Below are positions 54,219 through 62,785 of a DNA stretch of 64,000 nucleotides, in pieces. The notes under the pieces are model-generated. The model saw only the letters and a list, made by a program, of their open reading frames with translations, made no database searches and was not told the origin of the DNA. Position 1 is the stretch's first letter, and each line of letters starts with the position of its first letter. A program made the translations under genes and the position numbers. Origin of the DNA: Bog-793 sp963761425 (GTDB taxonomy: Bacteria > Actinomycetota > Acidimicrobiia > Acidimicrobiales > Bog-793); NCBI GenBank assembly GCA_963761425.1, contig CAVXGQ010000004.1, positions 535,730-599,729 of the forward strand, in the 5' to 3' direction.

Positions 54219-54983
54219 TTAGAGGTCGCGCACCGATGCGGCCGGGCCGATGATGACGAGGGGGTGGCGGGCTGGGCGCAACCATCGAAGCGTGCGGACG
54301 AGCTCGGGCTCGTCGAGGCTAACGCAACCGTCGGTCGCGCTTGTTGTGGAGACGTGGAGAAAGATCGCCGAGCCTCGCCCCGGCACGATGGGAGCGGTGT
54401 TGTACTCGATCACGGCGAAGTAGTCGTAGGCCGGGATCTCGGTCCACAACGCTTCGCTGTCGCCTCCGAACGGGGGCCGTTGCCCGCAGGGGACGTGGAC
54501 GAAGCGGTTGTAGGCGGGCGTCGTCGGGTCCTCGTCCCACCAGTCGCCGCACGTGAGTTGGTGGTAGCGGTAGACGACGCCGGGATCGGGCGCGACGCCG
54601 TACATCACGGGCCCGACCCCGAAGGCGCCGATCGGCGTGGTGCCGTCGCCTTCGAGGTGATGGCTGGAAAGGCCGTGCCAGCCGAGCCGGGCCGGCCACG
54701 GGCCACCGACCTCAGCAAAGCACCCCGCCCGGCGGTCCCACAGCGTCACCGTCGCCGTCGTGGAGGAGGTGGTGGGCGCCTCGACGAGTACCAGCTGGGC
54801 GGCGTTCGCCGTCGAGCGAAGGCGGTCAGCCAGATTGGCGCGGCAGGCGCCGGCGGGACGCTCGGGCGCAGCTTCGTGGACTGGCCGCGCCGGCATCGGG
54901 CTGATCCCGAAAAGAACCGGCGTCGCGAGTGCCACCGCGGCGAACCGTGCCACGCCCCGGCCGAGCTTCGAAGTCAGCGTCAT
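54219..54983 (-). CDS. Exported YkuD-type L,D-transpeptidase-like protein
   Basis: A 254-residue protein with an N-terminal signal/anchor (about 8-32) and a YkuD-like catalytic domain. The active-site motif is seen as IFLHVSTTSATDGCVSLDEPE, where the His and the Cys in DGCVSL are the catalytic pair. These enzymes form 3-3 cross-links in peptidoglycan or attach proteins to it. Extra Cys in LTCGDWW and HVPCGQ may pair. Next to an M15 peptidase and a DipZ-like reductase, which can keep the catalytic Cys reduced. Confidence 0.82.
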   Translation of the reverse strand: MTLTSKLGRGVARFAAVALATPVLFGISPMPARPVHEAAPERPAGACRANLADRLRSTANAAQLVLVEAPTTSSTTATVTLWDRRAGCFAEVGGPWPARLGWHGLSSHHLEGDGTTPIGAFGVGPVMYGVAPDPGVVYRYHQLTCGDWWDEDPTTPAYNRFVHVPCGQRPPFGGDSEALWTEIPAYDYFAVIEYNTAPIVPGRGSAIFLHVSTTSATDGCVSLDEPELVRTLRWLRPARHPLVIIGPAASVRDL

Positions 54984-55010
54984 CGGGCCCGCCGATCGGT
55001 CGCGGTCGGT

Positions 55011-55730
55011 TCAGTGACCGTTCACCGAGAAGTGCTGGTAGTCGGGCGAGCCGGTCCAGTCTCCACCCCAGTACCAGCCGACCGCGGCGAACGCCTCGAC
55101 CAGGGTCCCCCCGGGGACGGCCATGCCCGGCCGGACGTCGGCGCGGTCGAGGAACTTCGCTCCCGCCGCGGGTTGAACCACCCCGTCTTCGATGTAGGGG
55201 TTCTCGACCGGGTTCACGTCGATGGCCTCGCCGTAGGCGTGCATCGACCACTGGGGTGGCCCGGGTGCCACCGCCTTCCGGCAGTTGAACCCGGAGGTGT
55301 TGTCCGCCGCCATCGAGGCGGGGTCTTTCCCGAGATAGACGTCGACGGGGACCATGCGCCGGATCGGAAAGCGCGCCGCATAGAGGAGGCGGAAAACCGT
55401 GATGACGTCGTCCACGACGGCGGCGTTCACGACGATCGTCCCGACGTGGCTCCGGTGGTCGAAGCCGTAGTAGCGGAGGCGCAGGCGCCGGAGCGCGCTC
55501 AGTGGAACCGGGCAGCCGGGGCGCCAGGAGTAGCGAAGGGACGATCTCGTCACGCTCGACACCGTCGCGGTGTAGGGGGGAAGCGGCGAGTCGCCGCGGG
55601 GCCGTGCGGCGGAGACCGGTCCCGCGGTCACGGCGACGAGCACCATTGCCACGACGAGCGCCGACAACCGTCCGCGACAGCCCCAGAAGGGATGTGGCCC
55701 GGATTTAGGTCGGTTCGGGCGCTTCGTCAC
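55011..55730 (-). CDS. Exported M15-family peptidase (D,D-carboxypeptidase-like)
   Basis: A 239-residue protein with a signal peptide (about 20-42, ending PVSAA). The zinc peptidase domain has the family metal motif SMHAYGEAIDVNP and a C-terminal DYQHFS, giving His/Asp/His ligands. It probably trims peptidoglycan stem peptides. The GTG start overlaps the stop of the Lgt-like gene as GTGA, so it is the coupled downstream gene of that pair. Confidence 0.85.
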   Translation of the reverse strand: MTKRPNRPKSGPHPFWGCRGRLSALVVAMVLVAVTAGPVSAARPRGDSPLPPYTATVSSVTRSSLRYSWRPGCPVPLSALRRLRLRYYGFDHRSHVGTIVVNAAVVDDVITVFRLLYAARFPIRRMVPVDVYLGKDPASMAADNTSGFNCRKAVAPGPPQWSMHAYGEAIDVNPVENPYIEDGVVQPAAGAKFLDRADVRPGMAVPGGTLVEAFAAVGWYWGGDWTGSPDYQHFSVNGH

Positions 55731-56545
55731 GCGGTGGTCCCCGATCTTGTCGGTGCGCTGATGGTATCGACCGGCGGGGTTGCCCGTCGCTGCCGGTTGC
55801 GCGCCCAGAGCGCAACCACCGCCAGCCCTCCGACCACGAAGAGCGCGAGCCCGGCGATCTCCACCGCGTCGGTGCCGTTGTCGTAGCTCAGCCAGAAGTA
55901 CTCATCGACGAAGCGACTGAGTCCCCACAGCCCCACGGTTACCGCCGTCACGTACCCCACCGGGCCGCTCCGGGCCGCGACGAGGCGTTCGACCCATAGC
56001 GCGACGAGAAAGATTGCGCCGCACTCGATTGCCTGGAAGATCGGAACGGGGAGGCGCTTTCCGATCTCACCGGCGTAGTACATGCCGAACCAGGCCGACG
56101 TCGGCTTCCCTCCGCCCGCGACCTCGAGCTGTGGACCGAGCAGGCGCCCGATCGCCCACGAGCAGACGAGGACGGGAGCGACGAGGTCGGCAGCGACACC
56201 GAGCCGGAGTTGCGGACAGCGACGGTGCGCTGAGTAGAAGCCCGCCGGGAGGCCGAGGACCAGGCCTCCGAAGGAGGAGAGTCCGCCGTGCCAGACCGCC
56301 AGGACCTCGACCGGGTCCCGTGAATAGACACCGAAATTGGAGATCACGTGGGCCGCCCGCGCGCCGACGAGAGCGGCGACGATCACCCAGAGGAAGGTTA
56401 CGAGAAGCCACTCGTCGGGGTATCCGTGGTCCCGCAGTCGTTTCGCGAAGTACCGGTAGCCGAGCCAGAAGGTGATCGCGAGCCCGATGCCGTAGGTGTG
56501 GACCTCCAGCGGGCCGATGTGGAAAGCGACCGGAATCGGCTTCAG
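55727..56545 (-). CDS. Divergent prolipoprotein diacylglyceryl transferase (Lgt) homologue, CTG start
   Basis: A 272-residue, seven-helix membrane protein. The N-terminal IPVAFHIGPLEVHTYGIGLA and VWHGGLSSFGGLVLG are clear Lgt motifs, but the signature region reads AIGRLLGPQLEVAGGG instead of GRxGNFxNxE, and HPTQLYE is replaced by VPIFQAIE. Activity is therefore uncertain, and it may be a specialised paralogue. Between an in-frame TAG and the conserved region there is no ATG, GTG or TTG; the only plausible initiator is CTG 56545, with GGAGG six bases upstream. Starting at the next GTG (56386) would remove the first helix. Its end is coupled to the M15 gene. Confidence 0.78.
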   Translation of the reverse strand: MKPIPVAFHIGPLEVHTYGIGLAITFWLGYRYFAKRLRDHGYPDEWLLVTFLWVIVAALVGARAAHVISNFGVYSRDPVEVLAVWHGGLSSFGGLVLGLPAGFYSAHRRCPQLRLGVAADLVAPVLVCSWAIGRLLGPQLEVAGGGKPTSAWFGMYYAGEIGKRLPVPIFQAIECGAIFLVALWVERLVAARSGPVGYVTAVTVGLWGLSRFVDEYFWLSYDNGTDAVEIAGLALFVVGGLAVVALWARNRQRRATPPVDTISAPTRSGTTA

Positions 56546-56708
56546 CGTGTGCCTCCGCTCGGTGGTGTCGGGACCGCGGCCCGCGCCCCTCTTCGAACAG
56601 TATCGCCGTGCCAGCGGGGGCTACGACGGCGGGCGTCGTTCACCTCGACCGGAGGAGGTTCTCGCAGTGGGCCCGCCACCTTTCATGTGGCCCGCCGCCA
56701 ACCGTGGT

Positions 56709-57953
56709 CTATCCGGTCTCGTCGGGCACCGCGTCGAGCTTGGTGCCTTTCGTCTCCGGCACGAAGCGCCACAGAACGGGGAGCGCCACCAGGAGGAGGA
56801 CCGCAAGGATGCTCACGGTGTTCCCGATGCTTCCGATCAGTCCCCCCCGTTCACTGAGGACACCGACGATCGACCCCCCCGTCACCTCTCCGGTGTTGGC
56901 GAAGCCGTTGCCGACGATCGCCGAGGCTTGGGCCCGGATCCGAGTCGGGAAGGACTCCGCGGACATCGCCGACAGCGCAGGGCCGACGCCGAGCCCGAAG
57001 AAGACGGCGAGAACGAGGAAGACGAAGTTCGCCGCCTCGGAGCTCGACTGGAAGAGCGCGACGCCGCTCGCACACGCCGCGAGGAAGTAGATCGTCGCGA
57101 CCGGCTTGCGGCCGAACTGATCGATGAGCCGACCACAGACGTAGTAGCCGAAGGTCCCGACGACGAAAGCGGTTCCGAGATCGAGCGACACCAGCCCGGT
57201 CGAGAAGTGATGCTCGCGTTCTGCGTAGAGAACCCACCAGCCGGCTCCCGCGGTCACCGGGATCTTCTCGAGGAGCGAGACGACACCGAGTGCGACGACG
57301 CGTTGTCGCCATGGCGTGACGAACGCCGCTCGCAACGGCTCCCGCTTCGGACGGTTCACCTTCATCTCTTTGAACGCGATCGTCTCGCGCACGTAGCGGC
57401 GAGCGAAGCCGATGGCGAGGGCCGGCAGGACCCCGATGAGGTAGAAGGCCCGCCAACCGAGCGAGGTGTGTTGGAGGCCCACCGCCAGTAGAGCGGCTGT
57501 TGCCACCGCGCCCAGCGGCACGGCGACGAGGAGCTTCCCGAGGGCCCGTCCCCGGGTGGCCGTCGGGAATTCTTCGAGGACCACGATGGCGGCGAGGGCG
57601 AACTCGGCTCCGGCGAAGATCTGGGTCAGCGACTGGAACAGCGCGAACGACCAGACGCTCCAGCTCGTGGCGGTGAGTCCGGTGAAGATCGCGTACCCGA
57701 AAAGCCCGATGAGCAGGATCGGCCGGCGCCCGACGCGGTCGGCGAGCCGGATCGCGAAGAACGCGACGAACGACCCGGCTGCGATGGGCACGTTCGCGAG
57801 CCCGAGCGTGCCGAGGCTGACGTGGAAGGCACGCTGTAGTTGGGGCAAGAGCAGGGCGCGGAGTTCGCCGTCGTATCCGTTAAAGAAGGCGGCGGGAATG
57901 AGAAGGAAGAGAAGGATGCGAAGGTACCGCTCCGATCGCTCCTCGATCGCCAC
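56709..57953 (-). CDS. MFS transporter, sugar/metabolite-porter type
   Basis: A 414-residue major facilitator protein with twelve helices. Motif A-like loops appear as RLADRVGRRPILL in the first half and RLIDQFGRKPVA in the second; AMSAESFPTRIRA follows helix 10. It resembles the sugar porter/metabolite:H+ symporter groups, but the substrate is unknown. GTG 57953 is the start. It is preceded by a long intergenic stretch. Confidence 0.85.
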   Translation of the reverse strand: MAIEERSERYLRILLFLLIPAAFFNGYDGELRALLLPQLQRAFHVSLGTLGLANVPIAAGSFVAFFAIRLADRVGRRPILLIGLFGYAIFTGLTATSWSVWSFALFQSLTQIFAGAEFALAAIVVLEEFPTATRGRALGKLLVAVPLGAVATAALLAVGLQHTSLGWRAFYLIGVLPALAIGFARRYVRETIAFKEMKVNRPKREPLRAAFVTPWRQRVVALGVVSLLEKIPVTAGAGWWVLYAEREHHFSTGLVSLDLGTAFVVGTFGYYVCGRLIDQFGRKPVATIYFLAACASGVALFQSSSEAANFVFLVLAVFFGLGVGPALSAMSAESFPTRIRAQASAIVGNGFANTGEVTGGSIVGVLSERGGLIGSIGNTVSILAVLLLVALPVLWRFVPETKGTKLDAVPDETG

Positions 57954-58587
57954 TGGGTGATCACCCTAGTGAGAGCCCGGTCAGGGGGGAGGACTGGGGT
58001 CCAGACGCGGCACGGTCCCGGGTAGCCTTTCGGCCGAAGCCGTCCGTACTCTCCGGGACCAATGCCTGTGGCGACAGGCGCCATGCCGATCACCTCGCGG
58101 CTCTCGGCCGACAGGCCGCCTCTCGACGGCCCCACAGCACCGGTGCCTCCCCGGAGGGAGTCCTTGCACTGCTTCCTGCCTACCCCCGAGGCTCCGTAGT
58201 CCCCCGTTTTCGGTTCGGTCGCCCCCCTCTTTCGAGTGGAACGCCCGTCCCGTCCGAATGAGACAACTCGGCCTTGGTGCATGCATCGTGCTCTCGTTGC
58301 CGTCGCACGTCAAGGGGGTTACGCGAGATCCACGGCTTGTCGACAGAGTTCTCGAAAGATACCCACGTCGTCCCCATACGATCCCCAGAGAATCAACAGA
58401 CCTGTCCACAGAGGGCTGGGAGCGGTCGCCGGGCGGTCGCCATTCGGTGACCCGGTGGCGGGGGTTGGCGCGGTGCTGCGCGAGGAGGAGAAGGGCGTTG
58501 CCGGAGCAACCAGGCTGGCCGCCAGGTCCCGGCCCGCCCGTTGAAGTGGCAGAACACCTGGCTGCGGGGGATCGGTGGCCCCGCCGT
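57954..58587. other. Intergenic region, no gene seen
   Basis: About 630 bases between divergent genes. Two sequences resemble actinobacterial DnaA boxes with one mismatch (TTGTCGACA near 58337 and CTGTCCACA near 58401), but there is no cluster or AT-rich unwinding element, so this is not an origin. Confidence 0.4.
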
Positions 58588-58593
58588 TAACGT
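58588..58593 (+). promoter_or_regulatory. -10 element of the cytochrome b operon
   Basis: TAACGT lies 21 bases before the ATG at 58615; a GGGAGGTGAGG ribosome-binding site sits between them. Confidence 0.4.
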
Positions 58594-58614
58594 CGCCCGG
58601 GAGGTGAGGCGATC

Positions 58615-58806
58615 ATGACGGCGCACCACGAGCTCCTGGGGCGGTTGGTCCAGTCGGTCATCAATCTCAACGGCCCGGGTCGCTACGTGCACTGGGGCTT
58701 CATCCAGATCTCGGTGGCGAACCTCGTGGTCATCGCGTTGATGATCGTCGTGTTCGCGGCGGCGATCCTCGTTCCGTTCCCCCGGCGCGGCGGGGGCGAC
58801 CGGTGA
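58615..58806 (+). CDS. Small single-pass membrane protein of the cytochrome b operon
   Basis: A 63-residue protein with one membrane helix (about 33-55) and a soluble His-containing N-terminus (NGPGRYVHWGFIQIS). Its TGA overlaps the GTG of the cytochrome b gene, so it is probably a subunit or assembly factor of that complex. Supported by a strong GGGAGGTGAGG ribosome-binding site. Confidence 0.75.
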   Translation: MTAHHELLGRLVQSVINLNGPGRYVHWGFIQISVANLVVIALMIVVFAAAILVPFPRRGGGDR

Positions 58807-59522
58807 CGATCGACTCGGGTGAGCCGGACGTCGGCCTGCAGGCCGACCGGCCCGAAGACGCCGGCTCGTGGAGCGCGCGACTGCGGCGCGCCGCCGTGTC
58901 GGCGTTCCCTCCCGGGCGTCTCCTGCCCGATCGCCAGCCGGCGTACGTCGCATCGTGGATCTACGTCTTCGGCGCGCTCACCCTCGCCGCGCTCGCGATC
59001 GTCGTGCTCTCGGGCATGGTGCTGGCGATCGAGGGCCCGACTTGGTGGCACCTGTCAAGCGTCGGACTGTTCGTGAACTCCGTGCACCTGTGGAGCGTCG
59101 AGCTCTTCTTTTTCTTCATGGTCGTCCATCTGTGGGGGAAGTTCTTCATGGCGGCTTGGCGAGGACGGAGACGCGCGACGTGGATAACGGGTGTGCTCTC
59201 TTTCCTGGTTTCGGTGGCGGCGGCGTTCACCGGGTACCTGTCGCAACAAAACTTCGACTCCCAATGGATTGGGACCCAGGCCAAGGACGGGATCAACGCG
59301 ACCGGAGCCGGGGCGGTCTTCAACGTCCTCAACTTCGGGCAGATGCTGATGTGGCACATCCTGTTGCTGCCCCTCGTCGTCGGGCTGTTGGTCATCGTCC
59401 ACGTCCTGCTGGTCCGGCGGCGTGGGGTCGTCCCACCGTTCGCACCCGATGCGGGTGACCTCGTCGGCCCCGGGGTCGTCCCGGCCGCCGTCACCGCCGT
59501 CGAACGGACGAGGCCACGATGA
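58803..59522 (+). CDS. Cytochrome b6-like protein (N-terminal cytochrome b)
   Basis: A 239-residue four-helix diheme cytochrome b. The heme ligands are His95/His109 in helix 2 and His185/His200 in helix 4. The spacings of 14 and 15 match the b6 type rather than the bc1 type (14 and 14). The second half of cytochrome b is absent and replaced by the next gene, as in b6f. It would carry electrons across the membrane from a quinol. GTG start in a GTGA overlap; no Rieske protein or cytochrome c is encoded in the window. Confidence 0.87.
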   Translation: MTIDSGEPDVGLQADRPEDAGSWSARLRRAAVSAFPPGRLLPDRQPAYVASWIYVFGALTLAALAIVVLSGMVLAIEGPTWWHLSSVGLFVNSVHLWSVELFFFFMVVHLWGKFFMAAWRGRRRATWITGVLSFLVSVAAAFTGYLSQQNFDSQWIGTQAKDGINATGAGAVFNVLNFGQMLMWHILLLPLVVGLLVIVHVLLVRRRGVVPPFAPDAGDLVGPGVVPAAVTAVERTRPR

Positions 59523-60514
59523 AGCCGCCGCGGGCGAACCCCGGCCGGATCAGACGGTTCCGGCCCGACCGCGACGTCGAGGAGTGGCACGGGCGCTACG
59601 TGCCCTATGACATCGTGAAGGAGTTCGCCGCCGCGTTTCTCGTCGTGCTACTCCTGACGCTCGGCCTGGCGATCGTCCTGTCCTCGCCGGACGTGCGTCC
59701 GGTCACCATCAAGAGCTGGTCCCAGCACGCCCCCCTCGACTTCGCCCGGACCGCCGTCACCGAACTCGCCGGCACGAGCCCGACAGCGACGTACGGGCCG
59801 CCGTACAACAACACCCCAGGGGTGAGCCAGTCGATCGGTCCCTTGTCGCTCGAGAGCCTGATGGGGGTGCACCACCCGATCAACACCACCCTCGACGACG
59901 TCATCGACCCACTGAAGACGCTTCCTCCCAATGCGACCCTCACCGCGGCGATCAAGCAGTACACGTCGGCTCCAGCCCAGACCAAACAGCGCTGGACGAA
60001 CGCGTATGGCACGGCGTTGGCGCACGCCCGGTACACCAACGGGATGCTCATGACCGGTTCCGGACACTACGGGCCGGTTGCCGAGATGATCGGGACGTTG
60101 ACGACGATGGCGCGCAGTGGAGCCCTCGACGGCGCGCTCGTCAGCTCCAGGCAGTTCTACGGGACCGACTACACCAAGCCGCTGCTCTTCATCGCTGACG
60201 GCACCTACCTGGCGAAACTCGCCGCGGCCCAGCACCTGCAGGGAACGCAGTGGGGGATGATGAACGAGACCGGCAACTTCCCCGGTCAGTCGTGGCTCTG
60301 GTTGTACACCTTCTGGTACCAGATCCCGCCCTTTACGACCTCGACGAACGCCGACGCCCTCGTCTGGGCCATCATGGTCGTTCTCACCGTTCTCCTAATG
60401 CTCGTGCCGTTCCTGCCGGGGGTGCGCGCGATCCCTAGGAAGGTGCGCATCTATCGGTTGATCTGGCGGCGGCACTACCGTTCTCTAGCGGTTCGATCGG
60501 ATGGCGCCGTGTGA
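59519..60514 (+). CDS. Partner of the b6-like cytochrome, two-helix with large extracytoplasmic domain
   Basis: A 331-residue protein starting in an ATGA overlap with the cytochrome b gene. One helix follows VPYDIVKEF (about 32-54) and one lies near the C-terminus (about 280-302). Between them sits about 220 residues, presumably outside, with conserved-looking TATYGPPYNN, HYGPVAEM, DYTKPLLFIADG and QWGMMNETGNFPGQ. The N-terminal helix recalls subunit IV of b6f, but the rest does not. No CxxCH motif, so it is not a c-type cytochrome. Confidence 0.75.
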   Translation: MKPPRANPGRIRRFRPDRDVEEWHGRYVPYDIVKEFAAAFLVVLLLTLGLAIVLSSPDVRPVTIKSWSQHAPLDFARTAVTELAGTSPTATYGPPYNNTPGVSQSIGPLSLESLMGVHHPINTTLDDVIDPLKTLPPNATLTAAIKQYTSAPAQTKQRWTNAYGTALAHARYTNGMLMTGSGHYGPVAEMIGTLTTMARSGALDGALVSSRQFYGTDYTKPLLFIADGTYLAKLAAAQHLQGTQWGMMNETGNFPGQSWLWLYTFWYQIPPFTTSTNADALVWAIMVVLTVLLMLVPFLPGVRAIPRKVRIYRLIWRRHYRSLAVRSDGAV

Positions 60515-60565
60515 TCGGCTGATGGGTCGCTCGCCCAGGCGCGCGTGCCGGAAGGAGGCGCAGGC

Positions 60566-61309
60566 ATGGAAGTTGCGATTCCGGCGGCCGGAGGTGACGT
60601 CCCCGCCTACCTTGCCCTACCGCCGAGCGGACGCCCCGAACCCGGGGTGATCCTTGTCCACGACGTGTTCGGCGTGACCCAGGACCTGAGGAACCAGGCG
60701 GATTGGTTGGCGGCTGAAGGGTACCTGGCGGTCGCACCCGACTTGTTCCACGGTCGCAAGAAGATGGCTGGCGTGAGCGGAGTCCGGCGCGACATCGCGA
60801 GACGTCAAGGGAGGACCTTCGACGACGTCGAGGCGGTGCGCAGCTGGGTAGCGGGCCGAGATGAGTGCACGGGCACCGTCGGCGTCATCGGCTTCTGCAT
60901 GGGTGGCGGCCTGGCCCTCATGCTCGCTATTGGGCGCGGCTTTTCGGCGTCGAGCGTCAACTACGGATCGGCCCCCAAGGACGCCTACGACGCGAGCTTC
61001 CTTGCCCACGCCTGCCCGATCGTCGCCAGCTACGGTGCCAAGGACCGGTCGCTTCGAGGCGCCGCGAGCCGACTCGCACGGGCCCTTGGGGTGGCTGGCG
61101 TCGTGAATGATGTGAAGGAGTATCCCGACGCCGGACACGGGTTCCTGAACGATCACGAAGGCGCCCATGACCGTGTTTCCGCCGCCTTCCGGTTGATGAG
61201 CAAGTTCATCAACTACGGCTACCATGGCCCGTCCGCGGCGGATGCGCGGCGACGGATCCTCTCGTTTTTCGACGCGCACTTGAGATCGGGTCAAGCTCCT
61301 GCGGGGTAG
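60566..61309 (+). CDS. Dienelactone hydrolase family protein
   Basis: A 247-residue alpha/beta-hydrolase. The cysteine nucleophile is in GFCMGGG, the Asp in SYGAKDRS and the His in DAGHGFLND, the standard Cys-Asp-His triad of dienelactone hydrolases. These cleave dienelactones in chloroaromatic breakdown, but most homologues have unknown carboxylester substrates. GGAAGGAGG precedes the ATG. It lies just after the cytochrome operon with no evident link. Confidence 0.9.
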   Translation: MEVAIPAAGGDVPAYLALPPSGRPEPGVILVHDVFGVTQDLRNQADWLAAEGYLAVAPDLFHGRKKMAGVSGVRRDIARRQGRTFDDVEAVRSWVAGRDECTGTVGVIGFCMGGGLALMLAIGRGFSASSVNYGSAPKDAYDASFLAHACPIVASYGAKDRSLRGAASRLARALGVAGVVNDVKEYPDAGHGFLNDHEGAHDRVSAAFRLMSKFINYGYHGPSAADARRRILSFFDAHLRSGQAPAG

Positions 61310-61489
61310 GGAGGGCGATGTTCCGGTGCGGCGGAACGTCATGGTGGGCGTCGCGTGCCCATCGGGTGGACACGTCTTCGGGGCGGTTCATGCGATGTCG
61401 GCCTGACGCGGGTGCTGCTAGTCCTTGGCAGCGTCTAGGTGATCACGACCGCCGGGAAACGGTGGGGTTTACCGGTGGAATAGGCGATC

Positions 61490-61511
61490 ACGCGTCATCT
61501 ACGCGTCATCG
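61490..61511. repeat. Tandem 11-bp repeat
   Basis: ACGCGTCATCT and ACGCGTCATCG are adjacent, differing only in the last base, in the gap between two convergent genes. Confidence 0.5.
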
Positions 61512-61572
61512 ACCCGAAGGTCGTGTGCTGGCTCACCAAGGCGGAGTGAACCGCAGCAGACGAGCGGGTTCG

Positions 61573-62094
61573 CTATTCCTGTTGGTCGATGCGCACAACC
61601 CAGGATCCGGAACCGCTAGCGGCGATAACCACCGAAGTCGGGCCGGAGTCGTTGCCCGGGTCGAAGATGCAGCCCTGCAGAGCCGTCGCGTCGGCGCCGA
61701 CATCGTCGAAAAGGAGCGTGGAACCACCGATCGGTGAACCAATTTGGTACGTGAGCTTGCCGACGGAAAGCGAACCGACCGCGTAGCAGATCTTGAGCGG
61801 GCGATTGGCGAAGTTGACCGTGGCCGACCCAGAAGTCGGGCTAAACGCCGCGAGGGGCGCGTAACCGTTTGTAACGGTCGGCAGGGTCGGGCACCCGGAG
61901 CCACACACTGCCGCGACCATCGTGTTCGCTTGTTGGTTGGCTACCGCAAGCGGAGGGCCGCCGATCGCCTGCGGTCCACCGGTCGCGCAGGCTGTCAGGC
62001 CGAAGGCGGCGAGGCCGAGCGCGATGAACCCAACCGTGACCTTCCAGATAGTGGCTCGCTTTAGGGTCCGGGTCGGCTGCATCGAGACAATCAT
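61573..62094 (-). CDS. Putative lipoprotein
   Basis: A 173-residue exported protein. The basic N-region and hydrophobic core end in the lipobox GLTAC, so the Cys near residue 34 would be lipidated. The mature part is a small, Gly/Ser/Ala-rich beta protein with paired Cys (VCGSGC, and later single Cys). No known domain is recognised. ATG 62094 or ATG 62082 could be the start; neither has a ribosome-binding site. Confidence 0.65.
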   Translation of the reverse strand: MIVSMQPTRTLKRATIWKVTVGFIALGLAAFGLTACATGGPQAIGGPPLAVANQQANTMVAAVCGSGCPTLPTVTNGYAPLAAFSPTSGSATVNFANRPLKICYAVGSLSVGKLTYQIGSPIGGSTLLFDDVGADATALQGCIFDPGNDSGPTSVVIAASGSGSWVVRIDQQE

Positions 62095-62183
62095 CGCGCC
62101 GTGGGCGTGCGAGCGACGGCACCTGACGTGACCGGTGCGCACTAGATGCCCGATCACGCCTGAGGTTCCCGCGCACTCCACGA

Positions 62184-62686
62184 TTGACCTGCACTTCTCT
62201 ACCCAGGCGACGCGGCGCCCCCGCCTACTTCGCTCCCTCTGCGCTTTTCGAGCGCATCCACCAGCCCTACAACAGAGAGGGCCAACGAACCGGAACAGTG
62301 CGCTTCGGGGACCAACGCGCCATGGCCCTGGCCGGTGCACTCTGCCTCCTCGTCCACGCCGTCACCGGCTTCACCAACAAGAGCCTTCGCGGGTGGTGGC
62401 CGGACTCCTCGGCGCGCAGTACTCCCGGAGCCAGATGACCTACGACCTGCGTCGCCTCCGCCTCCACGGGCTGATCGAACGGATCCCGCACACGAACACC
62501 TACGTCAGCACCGAAGGGGGCATCCGTTTCGCGGTCTTCCACACCAAGCTCGAAGCCCGGCTTCTCCGGCCGCTCCTCGACGCGCACGCGCCACCGGCGC
62601 CTGTCGAACCCCGAGCCGCGCTCCGGACGATCGAGCAAGCTGTCTGGGACTACGTCACCAACGCGCGCCCTGGACCTGCCGCGTGA
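62184..62686 (+). pseudogene. Conserved winged-helix-like protein, C-terminal remnant with frameshift
   Basis: Two frames join into one conserved sequence. The first ends AVTGFTNKSLR; at about 62390 one base is missing, and the sequence goes on in the next frame as VVAGLLGAQYSRSQMTYDLRRLRLHGLIERIP, a helix-turn-helix/wing-like region, to the stop at 62686. No intact N-terminus is found upstream. I recognise it only as a widespread actinobacterial type that occurs in many copies; a mobile-element association is possible but not shown. Confidence 0.6.
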
Positions 62687-62785
62687 AACCGGTCACGGCG
62701 TCAAGCGTTTCGCCCCCAAAGCAGAGCTAGCGTCGTCTCCGGCACGGATCGGGACGCGAGGGGGATCGAGGAGCAGGGACGAACG

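Noticed and set aside
58330..58410. Possible origin of replication from two DnaA-box-like sequences
   Set aside because: Only two imperfect boxes, no AT-rich element, and no dnaA/dnaN/gyrB neighbours.
62135..62686. A complete 183-residue protein starting at 62135
   Set aside because: Only the C-terminal part from about 62393 matches a conserved sequence; the N-terminal part is out of frame with the conserved upstream segment, so I called a frameshifted pseudogene.
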